Positions 1 through 5,383 of a DNA stretch of 8,104 nt are shown here, one piece after another. Every line of letters starts with the position of its first letter. Position 1 is the first letter of the stretch. A program made the translations under genes and the position numbers. Location of the stretch: contig JAKANT010000055.1 in NCBI GenBank assembly GCA_021823635.1, forward strand, positions 1 to 8,104, given 5' to 3'. Below the pieces are notes generated by a model, which searched no databases, was not told the origin of the DNA, and was given only the letters and a program-made list of their open reading frames with translations. The stretch is from Pseudomonadota bacterium. Its GTDB lineage: Bacteria; Pseudomonadota; Gammaproteobacteria; Burkholderiales; Burkholderiaceae_F.

Positions 1-139
1 AGTTGTACTTTTTCATCACCGGCTTGCCGCCCTGCATCTGCAGCGTCTCCATCGGGTGCGTGACCAGCACCCGCACGGTGACCACGTCACCGGGTTTCGC
101 CTTCTCCGGCACCCGGATACGCACCTGACCCGTAGACAT
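1..139 (-). CDS. soxZ: SoxZ, thiosulfate-oxidation sulfur carrier subunit (partial, C-terminus outside window)
   Basis: SoxZ is the partner of SoxY. The SoxYZ heterodimer carries sulfur intermediates covalently in the periplasm during thiosulfate oxidation by the Sox multienzyme system. Only the first 46 codons lie in the window; the gene runs off the left edge. The translation begins MSTGQVRIRVPEKAKPGD and continues with a beta-strand-rich segment leading to THPMET (about residues 28-32), the conserved HPME region near the N-terminus of SoxZ proteins. No signal peptide is seen, as expected, because SoxZ is co-exported with SoxY. The ATG at 139 is supported by a GAGGAG ribosome-binding site at 148-153. 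The gene follows soxY by 36 bases in the same direction, the usual soxYZ order. Identification rests on the motif plus the soxY neighbour and is firm despite the truncation. Confidence 0.93.
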   Translation of the reverse strand, partial: MSTGQVRIRVPEKAKPGDVVTVRVLVTHPMETLQMQGGKPVMKKYN

Positions 140-175
140 CGTGTCGTCTCCTCGTGTCCTGCCCGCTGTCGCGCC

Positions 176-682
176 TCAGCCGCCGCAGCCGCCGACCGTG
201 ACCTTCACTTCCTGCTTCGCTTCGTACAGCGCGCCGGTGCTCATCTCGGCGATCACGCGCACGTCGGACGTGGCGGCCAGCCGCACGTTGGTCGCGAGCG
301 CCGCCGCGCCGGACTCCGGCGTCAGCGTGAACTTGGCGTTCAGCGGCCGCCGGTTCTTGTCGGCGATCACGTACACGTGCTTGACGTAGTTGTCGGGCGC
401 CATCGGCAGCTTGGCGTCGATCTTGATCGGCACCACCGAACCGTTCTCGGCGATGGTCGGCGCCTCCAGCTTGATGCGGTCGCCGGCTGGCTGCAGAGGA
501 CGATTGCCAAACAGGCGCTGCAATGTCTCCTGCACCTTTTCGTCCGGCTGCGGGAAACCGGGACCCGTCTGTTGCGCCTCGACCGATGGCACGATGCCGA
601 GGGCCAGCGCGCCGGCGGCGACGGCCGCGCCTCCCACGAATCGAAGGGTCTGGCGGCGTCCGCGTCGATGTTCGCGAGTCAT
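176..682 (-). CDS. soxY: SoxY, thiosulfate-oxidation sulfur-carrying subunit
   Basis: SoxY carries thiosulfate-derived sulfur on a C-terminal cysteine while SoxXA, SoxB and SoxCD act on it in the periplasm. The 168-residue product ends in VTVGGCGG. Cys166 in this glycine-rich swinging arm is the family's carrier residue and is the only cysteine in the protein. The N-terminus has a twin-arginine signal (RRQTLRF, residues 9-15), a hydrophobic stretch (about 16-32) and a likely cleavage site after VEA (residue 36). This agrees with Tat export of folded SoxYZ. The ATG at 682 has a perfect AGGAGG at 688-693, five bases upstream, which settles the start. Length is normal for SoxY once the signal is counted. 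soxZ follows 36 bases downstream, so the two are almost certainly co-transcribed. The upstream side is divergent from a YeeE/YedE transporter gene. Confidence 0.96.
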   Translation of the reverse strand: MTREHRRGRRQTLRFVGGAAVAAGALALGIVPSVEAQQTGPGFPQPDEKVQETLQRLFGNRPLQPAGDRIKLEAPTIAENGSVVPIKIDAKLPMAPDNYVKHVYVIADKNRRPLNAKFTLTPESGAAALATNVRLAATSDVRVIAEMSTGALYEAKQEVKVTVGGCGG

Positions 683-741
683 CTGTTCCTCCTGGTGTGC
701 AGCGACGCGATGACCATAACATCGCGACTTACCAAAACGTC

Positions 742-757
742 TAACCCGGAAGGGTTA
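742..757. promoter_or_regulatory. Inverted repeat TAACCC-GGAA-GGGTTA between soxY and the transporter gene (candidate operator)
   Basis: A perfect 6-base inverted repeat with a 4-base centre lies in the divergent region, 60 bases upstream of the soxY start and 93 bases upstream of the transporter ATG. The right arm also forms a second, shorter symmetry with the next bases (GGGT-TATT-ACCC, 752-763), so three related half-sites occur in about 22 bases. It lies in the least GC-rich part of the gap, where promoters would be expected. Sox clusters are commonly controlled by the ArsR-type repressor SoxR, which binds between divergent sox genes; assigning this repeat to it is inference. No convincing -35/-10 pair could be fixed in either direction. 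Confidence 0.4.
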
Positions 758-810
758 TTACCCGCAAGGCGTACGCAGACGCTCATCGCCGCTGCGCATA
801 ATCGGCCGCT

Positions 811-828
811 CGCGACCCCGGGGTCGCG
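811..828. repeat. Perfect 18-base palindrome upstream of the transporter gene
   Basis: CGCGACCCCGGGGTCGCG is fully self-complementary with no spacer and lies 21 bases before the transporter ATG. A smaller symmetry, CCCT-CT-AGGG, follows at 831-840. It could be a dyad operator for a dimeric regulator, or in RNA a hairpin occluding the start region. No U-run follows, so a terminator is unlikely. Only the symmetry is seen; function is inferred. Confidence 0.35.
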
Positions 829-849
829 CTCCCTCTAGGGTTGTTACCG

Positions 850-1962
850 ATGGAACTGAACGTCCATACCGCGGTGCTCGGCTCCGCTTTCGTGCTCGCC
901 GTCGTGCTCGGGGCCGTGATGGCGAAAACGAACTTCTGCACGATGGGTGCGGTGTCCGATTGGGTCAACATGGGGCATCTCGGCCGGCTGCGCGCCTGGC
1001 TGCTTGCGGTCGCGGTGGCCGCCGCCGGCGTGCTGGTGCTCGAGCTTGCCGGCATCGTGCAATTGCCCGACAACACGCTGCCACCGTACCGCACGGCGCA
1101 ATTCGCTTGGCTGCGTTACCTGGTGGGCGGTGCACTGTTCGGGGTGGGGATGTCGCTCGCCGGTGGCTGCGGCTCCAAGACGCTGGTGCGCATCGGCGGC
1201 GGCAGCCTGCGCTCGCTGATGGTGGCGGCCCTGATCGCCGTGGTCGCCTACGCGATGTTCACCACCGACCTGTTCAACATCACCGTGATGAGCTGGCTGG
1301 AGCCGACCATCGTCAGCCTTGCGCCCCTGGGTGCGAAGGGCCAGAACATCGACGCCCTGGTGAGCGCCGTGGCCGGCACCGATCCGAAGATCACGCGCGC
1401 GGTGGTGGGGGGACTGATCGTGGCCGGCATCCTGTGGTTCGTGTTCAGCTCCGAGGTCTTCCGCCGCAACCCCAATCTGACGGTCGGCGGCGTGGTGGTC
1501 GGTCTGGCCGTGGTGGCCGGCTGGTTCATCACGGGCGGACCGTACGCCGAGGACTGGCGCGAGTACGCGATGTTCGCCGCCGACCGCCCAAGCCGTGTGG
1601 AGGTGCAGTCGCTGACCTTCATATCGCCGATCGGCGACACGCTGCGCTATCTGATGCAACCGACGCGCTTCAGCCTGCTCACCTTCGGCGTGATGACCGT
1701 GTTCGGCGTGATCCTCGGCTCGTTCCTGTATTCGGTCGCGACGCGGCGCTTCCACATCGAATGGTTCGCGTCCTGGCAGGACTTCGCCAACCATCTGATC
1801 GGCGGCCTGCTGATGGGCTTCGGCGGCTTCGTCGCGATGGGCTGCACGATCGGTCAGGGTGTGAGCGGCACCTCCACGCTCGCGCTCGGCTCGTTCCTCG
1901 CGCTGGCGGCGATGATCGCCGGCGCGGCGGTGACGATGAAGATCCAGTATCGGTTCGCGTAG
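850..1962 (+). CDS. YeeE/YedE-family (DUF395) sulfur-compound transporter, SoxT/TsuA-like
   Basis: This predicted inner-membrane protein of 370 residues belongs to the YeeE/YedE family. Members such as TsuA import thiosulfate, and SoxT proteins import sulfur species in Sox-containing bacteria. The three family cysteine motifs are present: KTNFCTMG (Cys30), AGGCGSKTLVRIGGGSLRS (Cys107) and MGCTIGQGVSG (Cys332). In TsuA these cysteines line the path that relays thiosulfate. Hydrophobic segments are spread over the whole length (for example about 7-24, 47-70, 90-106, 122-139, 185-200, 212-228, 275-296, 314-331, 345-363). ATG 850 is preferred to the TTG at 841, which has no ribosome site; a weak AGGG lies about 9 bases before the ATG. 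Divergence from soxY suggests a role in thiosulfate or sulfane-sulfur uptake for oxidation, assimilation or signalling. The exact substrate and direction cannot be read from sequence. Confidence 0.9.
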   Translation: MELNVHTAVLGSAFVLAVVLGAVMAKTNFCTMGAVSDWVNMGHLGRLRAWLLAVAVAAAGVLVLELAGIVQLPDNTLPPYRTAQFAWLRYLVGGALFGVGMSLAGGCGSKTLVRIGGGSLRSLMVAALIAVVAYAMFTTDLFNITVMSWLEPTIVSLAPLGAKGQNIDALVSAVAGTDPKITRAVVGGLIVAGILWFVFSSEVFRRNPNLTVGGVVVGLAVVAGWFITGGPYAEDWREYAMFAADRPSRVEVQSLTFISPIGDTLRYLMQPTRFSLLTFGVMTVFGVILGSFLYSVATRRFHIEWFASWQDFANHLIGGLLMGFGGFVAMGCTIGQGVSGTSTLALGSFLALAAMIAGAAVTMKIQYRFA

Positions 1963-2184
1963 TCAGGGTCGCACCCGCGCGCGTTGGATCCAGCCGCGCA
2001 CGACCGAAAACAGCGCGCCGCCGGTCACCATGCCGAGCAAGTAGACCAGGATCACCAGGATCGACAGCGGCAGCGTGACGCTGGCGGTCAGAAAGGCGAC
2101 GGTGACGGTGCCGAGGTTCTGCACCGTGAACACGAGCACGAGCGCGGTCAGCACGACGATCAGGGCGATATACAGGTAGCGCAT
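1963..2184 (-). CDS. LapA-domain (DUF1049) small membrane protein
   Basis: The 73-residue product matches the LapA/DUF1049 family. It has an N-terminal transmembrane helix (MRYLYIALIVVLTALVLVF, residues 1-19), the family's VQNLGTVTVAF segment (21-31), a second helix (about 38-58, LPLSILVILVYLLGMVTGG) and a short basic tail (RGWIQRARVRP). Family members are small inner-membrane proteins; E. coli LapA works with LapB in controlling LPS assembly. No lapB-like gene is visible here, so that role is not assured. The ATG at 2184 lacks a clear Shine-Dalgarno sequence. The stop codon is directly adjacent to the transporter stop on the other strand (1962/1963), leaving no room for a terminator between them. 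The gene appears monocistronic in this window. Confidence 0.85.
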   Translation of the reverse strand: MRYLYIALIVVLTALVLVFTVQNLGTVTVAFLTASVTLPLSILVILVYLLGMVTGGALFSVVRGWIQRARVRP

Positions 2185-2224
2185 CGGGGCAGGGCCGGTT
2201 TCGATCGAGGCGCACCTTTTGCCA

Positions 2225-2236
2225 GCGGCCGGCCGC
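2225..2236. repeat. 12-base GC palindrome in the gap between the LapA-domain and PPK2 genes
   Basis: GCGGCCGGCCGC is fully self-complementary and lies in the 149-base divergent gap (2185-2333), 41 bases from the LapA-domain start and about 98 from the ppk2 start. In DNA this GC-rich such palindromes occur by chance, so regulatory meaning is weak. No promoter could be recognised with confidence elsewhere in this gap. Confidence 0.2.
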
Positions 2237-2333
2237 GCCGGCCATCGGGACCAACGGCAATTGGCGCCCGCGTGCCCGCGGAGCTGCGGCGGCCGGCATC
2301 ATCGCGGCTTCGACCCACCGCAGGAGCCGTCCG

Positions 2334-3209
2334 ATGGGCAAGACGATCGATGTGGACCGCTATCGCGTGAAACCCGGCGCCAGACTGGACCTGCGTCGCT
2401 GGCCGACGCGCGTGGCGCCGTACTACGCCTCACCGCAAGACTACGAGGCGCGACTTGCCGCCGGCCGCGAACGGCTGGCCGAGCTGCAGGAAAAGCTATA
2501 CGCGGACGACCGCTATGCGGTGCTGCTGATCTTTCAGGCGATGGACGCGGCCGGCAAGGACAGCGCGATCAAGCACGTGATGTCGGGCGTCAATCCGCAG
2601 GGCTGCCAGGTGTTCAGCTTCAAGCATCCGAGCGCGGAAGAGTTCGACCACGATTTCCTTTGGCGCGCCTGGCGCGCGCTGCCGGAGCGCGGCCGCATCG
2701 GCATCTTCAACCGCTCGTATTACGAGGAGGTGCTGATCGTGCGCGTGCAGCCGCGGATCCTGGCCGCGCAGCGGCTGCCCGCCGTCGGCGACGACCTGTG
2801 GGAGGAGCGGTACCGGTCGATCCGCGACGCCGAGGCGCACCTGCACCGTAACGGCACCCGCATCGTCAAGTTCTTTCTGCACGTTTCGAAGGAAGAGCAG
2901 CGCAAGCGGCTGCTGGCGCGCATCGAGGACCCGGACAAGCACTGGAAGTTCAACGCCGCCGACCTCGAACAGCGCAAGGCGTGGCCGCGCTACATGGCGG
3001 CGTACGAGGCGTGCCTGCGGGCGACCAGCACGCGCGCCGCGCCCTGGTATGCGGTGCCGGCCGACGACAAGAAAAACGCGCGGCTGATCGTGGCGCAGAT
3101 CGCGATCGAGACGCTGCAGTCGCTCGACCTCCGCTATCCGCGGCTCGACGCGGCGCGCCGCAAGGAGATGGAAGCGGCGCGCCGCGCCCTGCTCACGGGG
3201 CGCGTCTGA
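2334..3209 (+). CDS. ppk2: Polyphosphate kinase 2 family protein (class III-like)
   Basis: PPK2 enzymes transfer phosphate between polyphosphate and nucleotides; class III members can phosphorylate both AMP and ADP from polyphosphate. The 291-residue, single-domain soluble protein shows the P-loop as FQAMDAAGKDSAIKHV (residues 67-82, Lys75), followed by MSGVNPQGCQVFSFKHPS (83-100). The Walker B-like segment is GIFNRSYYEEVLIVRV (123-138), and the lid region is the basic KEEQRKRLLARIEDPDKHWKF (186-206). WYAVPADDKKNAR (238-250) is the conserved C-terminal segment. Length fits one-domain PPK2 (about 230-300). The ATG at 2334 has AGGAG at 2322-2326, seven bases upstream. The gene stands alone: the LapA gene is divergent to the left and the solute-binding protein gene is convergent to the right, across 88 bases without a clear terminator. 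The class III call comes from overall motif resemblance and was not tested by a tree. Confidence 0.93.
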   Translation: MGKTIDVDRYRVKPGARLDLRRWPTRVAPYYASPQDYEARLAAGRERLAELQEKLYADDRYAVLLIFQAMDAAGKDSAIKHVMSGVNPQGCQVFSFKHPSAEEFDHDFLWRAWRALPERGRIGIFNRSYYEEVLIVRVQPRILAAQRLPAVGDDLWEERYRSIRDAEAHLHRNGTRIVKFFLHVSKEEQRKRLLARIEDPDKHWKFNAADLEQRKAWPRYMAAYEACLRATSTRAAPWYAVPADDKKNARLIVAQIAIETLQSLDLRYPRLDAARRKEMEAARRALLTGRV

Positions 3210-3297
3210 CGCTCGCGTCGGTAAAGAACCGGCGCGCGCTCGCGCTGCTGCCGCGGCTTGCCCGCACTATCCGCCAATCGCCGCGTAGCGCTCGCCG

Positions 3298-4368
3298 TCA
3301 ACGGCGGTTCGCGCCCTTGCCGCCGAACATGGGCGACGAATACAGCTCGATCAATGCGCGTGCATCGAGCAGTAGGTCCATGCCGGGTCGCCCCTGCTTG
3401 TTCATTTCTTCCACCCAGGCCGCGTACAGCGGCGGCGTCAGGCTCTCCCAGCGGGATAGCTCCCCGTAGGGCACGGTGTTGACTTTGTTGCCGTGCTCGA
3501 GCGCCGCTTTACGGCCGGGCTTGGAGCCCTCGATCATCAGGCGCCCGAGCTCGGTGGACAACTCGACACCGGCATTTCGGTCGATCACCGCTCGCAAGTC
3601 GGGCGGCAGGCTGCGGTAACGCTCCCAGTTCATCGCCAGGATCAGCACCGCCGTGTAGAGGGCCGGCTTCAACGGATCGGTTTCGGTGTGGAATTTCACG
3701 CGCTGTTGTAAGCGCGTCGGCGGAACCGCCTCCCAAGGCAAGACGGTGCCGTCGAGCGAGCCCTTGACGATGCCCTCGAGCATGACCGGCAACGGCACCG
3801 TCACGGGCTCGGCGCCGAGCGCGGCCAGCAGCCGTCCAACGAAACGGCTGGGCGCGCGCACACGCTTGCCTTTCAGGTCTTCCAGCGTGTGCACCGGGGC
3901 GTTACGCATGTGCAGCAGGCCGTCGTCGTGCACGTGCAGCGCCAGCAGCTTCACCTCGGTGAACTCGTGCTTGGCGTAGCGCGTGTAGTACTCCCATAGA
4001 GCGCGCGAGGTGCCGTCGGCGGATTTGGACATGAACGGCAGCTCGAAGACCTCGAGCGAAGGAAAGCGGCCCGGCGTGTAGCCGGCCAGCGTCCAGCTCA
4101 CGTCCACGAATCCGGTGCGCGCTTGATCGAACAGCTCCTGCGGCTTCCCACCCAACCCCATCGCCGGCACGATCTGGCAGCGCATGCGTTGCTGCGAAGC
4201 GCGTTCCAGCCGCTCGCACCAGGGCTTAAGCGCTTCGCTCGAATCGGGCGGCAGGAAATGGTGGACCCGCAGCACGATCGGCGCTTGCGCCTGCGCGGTG
4301 GTGGTTAGCAGTGCGCTCAGCAAAAGTGCCGCGGCGAGCGTCTCGATGCGGATGAACCGTCTAATCAT
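3298..4368 (-). CDS. TRAP transporter solute-binding protein, DctP family (orphan)
   Basis: This is a predicted periplasmic substrate-binding protein of 356 residues. It has a Sec signal peptide (MIRRFIRI, hydrophobic core about 11-21, likely cleavage after AQA at residue 27). The mature part starts with IVLRVHHFLPPDS. DctP features are GLGGKPQELFDQARTGFVDV (71-90), FELPFMS (108-114) and LEDLKGKRVRAPS (162-174), where Arg171 matches the arginine that usually binds a carboxylate of the ligand. LDGTVLPWEAV (205-215) is also typical. The ligand is therefore likely an organic acid, but it is not identified. TRAP transporters need DctQ/DctM membrane subunits, and none is present on either side. 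The ATG at 4368 is the only reasonable start because it leads straight into the signal peptide. However, it has no Shine-Dalgarno sequence and follows a strong terminator hairpin by 13 bases. Confidence 0.9.
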   Translation of the reverse strand: MIRRFIRIETLAAALLLSALLTTTAQAQAPIVLRVHHFLPPDSSEALKPWCERLERASQQRMRCQIVPAMGLGGKPQELFDQARTGFVDVSWTLAGYTPGRFPSLEVFELPFMSKSADGTSRALWEYYTRYAKHEFTEVKLLALHVHDDGLLHMRNAPVHTLEDLKGKRVRAPSRFVGRLLAALGAEPVTVPLPVMLEGIVKGSLDGTVLPWEAVPPTRLQQRVKFHTETDPLKPALYTAVLILAMNWERYRSLPPDLRAVIDRNAGVELSTELGRLMIEGSKPGRKAALEHGNKVNTVPYGELSRWESLTPPLYAAWVEEMNKQGRPGMDLLLDARALIELYSSPMFGGKGANRR

Positions 4369-4439
4369 GGGGTGTATCGGGAAAAAAGCGCCTGCCGAGA
4401 CCGGCAGGCGCGCCCGCTGAAGTTCGGTCGCACTGCCAT
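4365..4439 (-). other. Possible 24-codon leader reading frame overlapping the solute-binding protein start
   Basis: A short frame starts at ATG 4439 and ends at a TGA (4367-4365) that overlaps the start codon of the solute-binding protein gene as ATGA. It reads MAVRPNFSGRACRSRQ, then ALFSRYTP, and passes through the terminator hairpin. The four-base overlap is the arrangement used for translational coupling, which would suit a downstream gene with no ribosome-binding site. Against it, there is no properly spaced Shine-Dalgarno before 4439, no recognised leader peptide, and 24 codons can arise by chance. Treat as a candidate only. Confidence 0.2.
4382..4411 (-). terminator. Strong rho-independent terminator hairpin upstream of the solute-binding protein gene
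   Basis: Read on the minus strand, a perfect 10-base stem GCGCCTGCCG/CGGCAGGCGC with a 4-base loop (4388-4411) is followed directly by six T (4387-4382). This is a textbook intrinsic terminator for leftward transcription. It lies after the DUF502 gene and before the solute-binding protein gene, with only 13 bases left before that gene's ATG. It may simply end the upstream operon, or it may act as an attenuator in the leader of the downstream gene. Confidence 0.8.
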
Positions 4440-4442
4440 CCT

Positions 4443-4448
4443 GGTATA
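4443..4448 (-). promoter_or_regulatory. Possible -10 element (TATACC) for the solute-binding protein gene
   Basis: TATACC on the minus strand lies in the most AT-rich patch of the 261-base gap between the DUF502 and solute-binding protein genes. A GCGACA sequence 19 bases upstream matches four of six -35 positions, with longer than ideal spacing. If real, transcription would begin near 4435-4437, so the terminator hairpin at 4388-4411 would lie inside the leader. It would also leave the 24-codon frame at 4439 without its own leader. Weak evidence. Confidence 0.15.
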
Positions 4449-4451
4449 TCG

Positions 4452-4472
4452 AAAAAACGACTACGAATGTCG
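4452..4472 (-). terminator. Weaker U-tract hairpin (second of three in tandem)
   Basis: On the minus strand, CGAC-ATTCGTA-GTCG is followed at once by six T (4457-4452). The A residues before the stem can pair with part of the T-run. An alternative stem TACGAA/TTCGTA (4482-4477 with 4467-4462) overlaps it, so two mutually exclusive folds are possible. The core stem is only four base pairs, so it is a weak terminator at best. Confidence 0.3.
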
Positions 4473-4481
4473 CTTCTTCGT

Positions 4482-4502
4482 AAAAACCGCGTTCGCGCCG
4501 GT
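4482..4502 (-). terminator. Weak U-tract hairpin (first of three in tandem)
   Basis: On the minus strand, CCGGCGCGAACGCGG can fold with one bulged G and a CGAA loop and is followed by five T (4486-4482). It lies 128 bases after the DUF502 stop. The stem is short and bulged, so efficiency would be modest. It is listed because two further hairpin plus T-run elements follow it in the same direction. Confidence 0.25.
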
Positions 4503-4629
4503 GCGCCGTTCAATGGCATCGCGGGCGCCGCTGTTGGCGTCGAGCTATCAGGAGTCGCGCCCGATGGCGAGCCGGACCGTGGCCGTCGCGGCGCCGGCGA
4601 TGGGCGGCACAGCCCGCTGGGTTGAGCCG

Positions 4630-5295
4630 TCAGGCGCCGGCGCCGAAGCGCACGCGCGCCGGCGCGGTGGCGCCGCCCGTGATCACGAAGCTCATCGCCT
4701 CGTCCATCGACCAGTCGGTCGGCGTGCACAGCTCGAGCGGCACCAGCTCGATGTAACCGGAAGTCGGATTGGGCGAGGTCGGCACGTACACGGCGGCGAT
4801 CTTGCGGCCGCTTGCCTCGTCCTCCAGCACGCGCGTGACGAAGCCCACCGCGCGCAGCTCGGGCGTCGGAAACGGAATCAACACCACGCGCTGCACGTCG
4901 CCCGGTTTTTCCTTCACCACGCTCAAGAAGCGCTTGGTGCCGCCGTAGATCGCCGCCACCAGCGGAATGCGCTGCACGACCGCTTCCAGCGCGTCCAGGA
5001 TGCGGCGGCCGATCACGCGACTGGCGGCCCATCCGAGCAGGTACAGCAGCACCAGCGATAGCAGTGCGGCCAGCAGCGACTGGAAGCGGGAATCGATCAG
5101 CGAGTCGGCGAGCGCCGGCGCCACGCGCCGCAGCGCCGCCGCCAGCGCGTTGATCCAGGGGCTGCCCAGGCGCGACAGTTGCGTCAGCAAGAAATCGAAC
5201 ACCAGCCACGTGACCCACAACGGGGCGGCGGTGATCACGCCGATCAACAGGTAGCGCGGCGTATGGCGCAGGTGCGCCTTGGTCGATTCCTTCAT
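4630..5295 (-). CDS. DUF502 family membrane protein
   Basis: The 221-residue product matches the DUF502 family of bacterial inner-membrane proteins, whose function is not established. Two transmembrane helices flank a hydrophilic stretch: about 15-38 (YLLIGVITAAPLWVTWLVFD) and about 72-93 (LLAALLSLVLLYLLGWAASR). The C-terminal half carries the family hallmarks: RIPLVAAIYGGTKRF (109-123), VVLIPFPTPELRAVGFVTR (137-155), AAVYVPTSPNPTSGYIELVP (167-186) and MDEAMSFVITGG (197-208). Length is typical. The ATG at 5295 has GGAG at 5304-5307, eight bases upstream. It is the fourth gene of the minus-strand run, 88 bases after the patatin-like gene; co-transcription is possible but not shown. Transcripts leaving it would meet the tandem hairpins at 4502-4382. 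Confidence 0.9.
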   Translation of the reverse strand: MKESTKAHLRHTPRYLLIGVITAAPLWVTWLVFDFLLTQLSRLGSPWINALAAALRRVAPALADSLIDSRFQSLLAALLSLVLLYLLGWAASRVIGRRILDALEAVVQRIPLVAAIYGGTKRFLSVVKEKPGDVQRVVLIPFPTPELRAVGFVTRVLEDEASGRKIAAVYVPTSPNPTSGYIELVPLELCTPTDWSMDEAMSFVITGGATAPARVRFGAGA

Positions 5296-5383
5296 CGTTC
5301 GTTCTCCGGTGCGCCGATGTCGGTCCGATCGTAGCGGCGCCCGGATCGGCTTGGCTCGTCGCCTGCGGTCGCGGTCGCAGCCG

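Noticed and set aside
769..776. GCGTACGC palindrome in the soxY/transporter gap
   Set aside because: Eight-base palindromes are common in GC-rich DNA, and nothing else marks this one.
56..838. Plus-strand open frame of 260 codons opposite soxY and soxZ
   Set aside because: It is opposite genes with firm identity and ribosome sites, and its composition is that of a shadow frame.
841..849. TTG at 841 as the transporter start
   Set aside because: AGGG lies directly against it, leaving no spacing for ribosome binding. The ATG at 850 better fits the family N-terminus.
844..1794. Minus-strand open frame of 316 codons opposite the transporter gene
   Set aside because: His/Arg/Gly-rich low-complexity translation, antisense shadow.
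960..2078. Plus-strand open frame of 372 codons overlapping the transporter gene
   Set aside because: Its Arg/Gly-rich composition without hydrophobic segments is a frame shadow of the membrane transporter.
3208..3219. GACGC-TC-GCGTC hairpin at the end of ppk2 as a terminator
   Set aside because: Two-base loop and no T-run on either strand, so there is no support for an intrinsic terminator between the convergent ppk2 and solute-binding protein genes.
4372..5061. Plus-strand open frame beginning in the gap before the DUF502 stop
   Set aside because: No ribosome site; most of it is antisense to DUF502. The gap portion resembles no known protein and is better explained as RNA-level structure on the other strand.
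4361..5218. Minus-strand open frame of 285 codons spanning the DUF502 gene and the gap after it
   Set aside because: Different frame from the DUF502 protein; Arg/Gly/Ala-rich, no motif. It stays open mainly because of GC bias.
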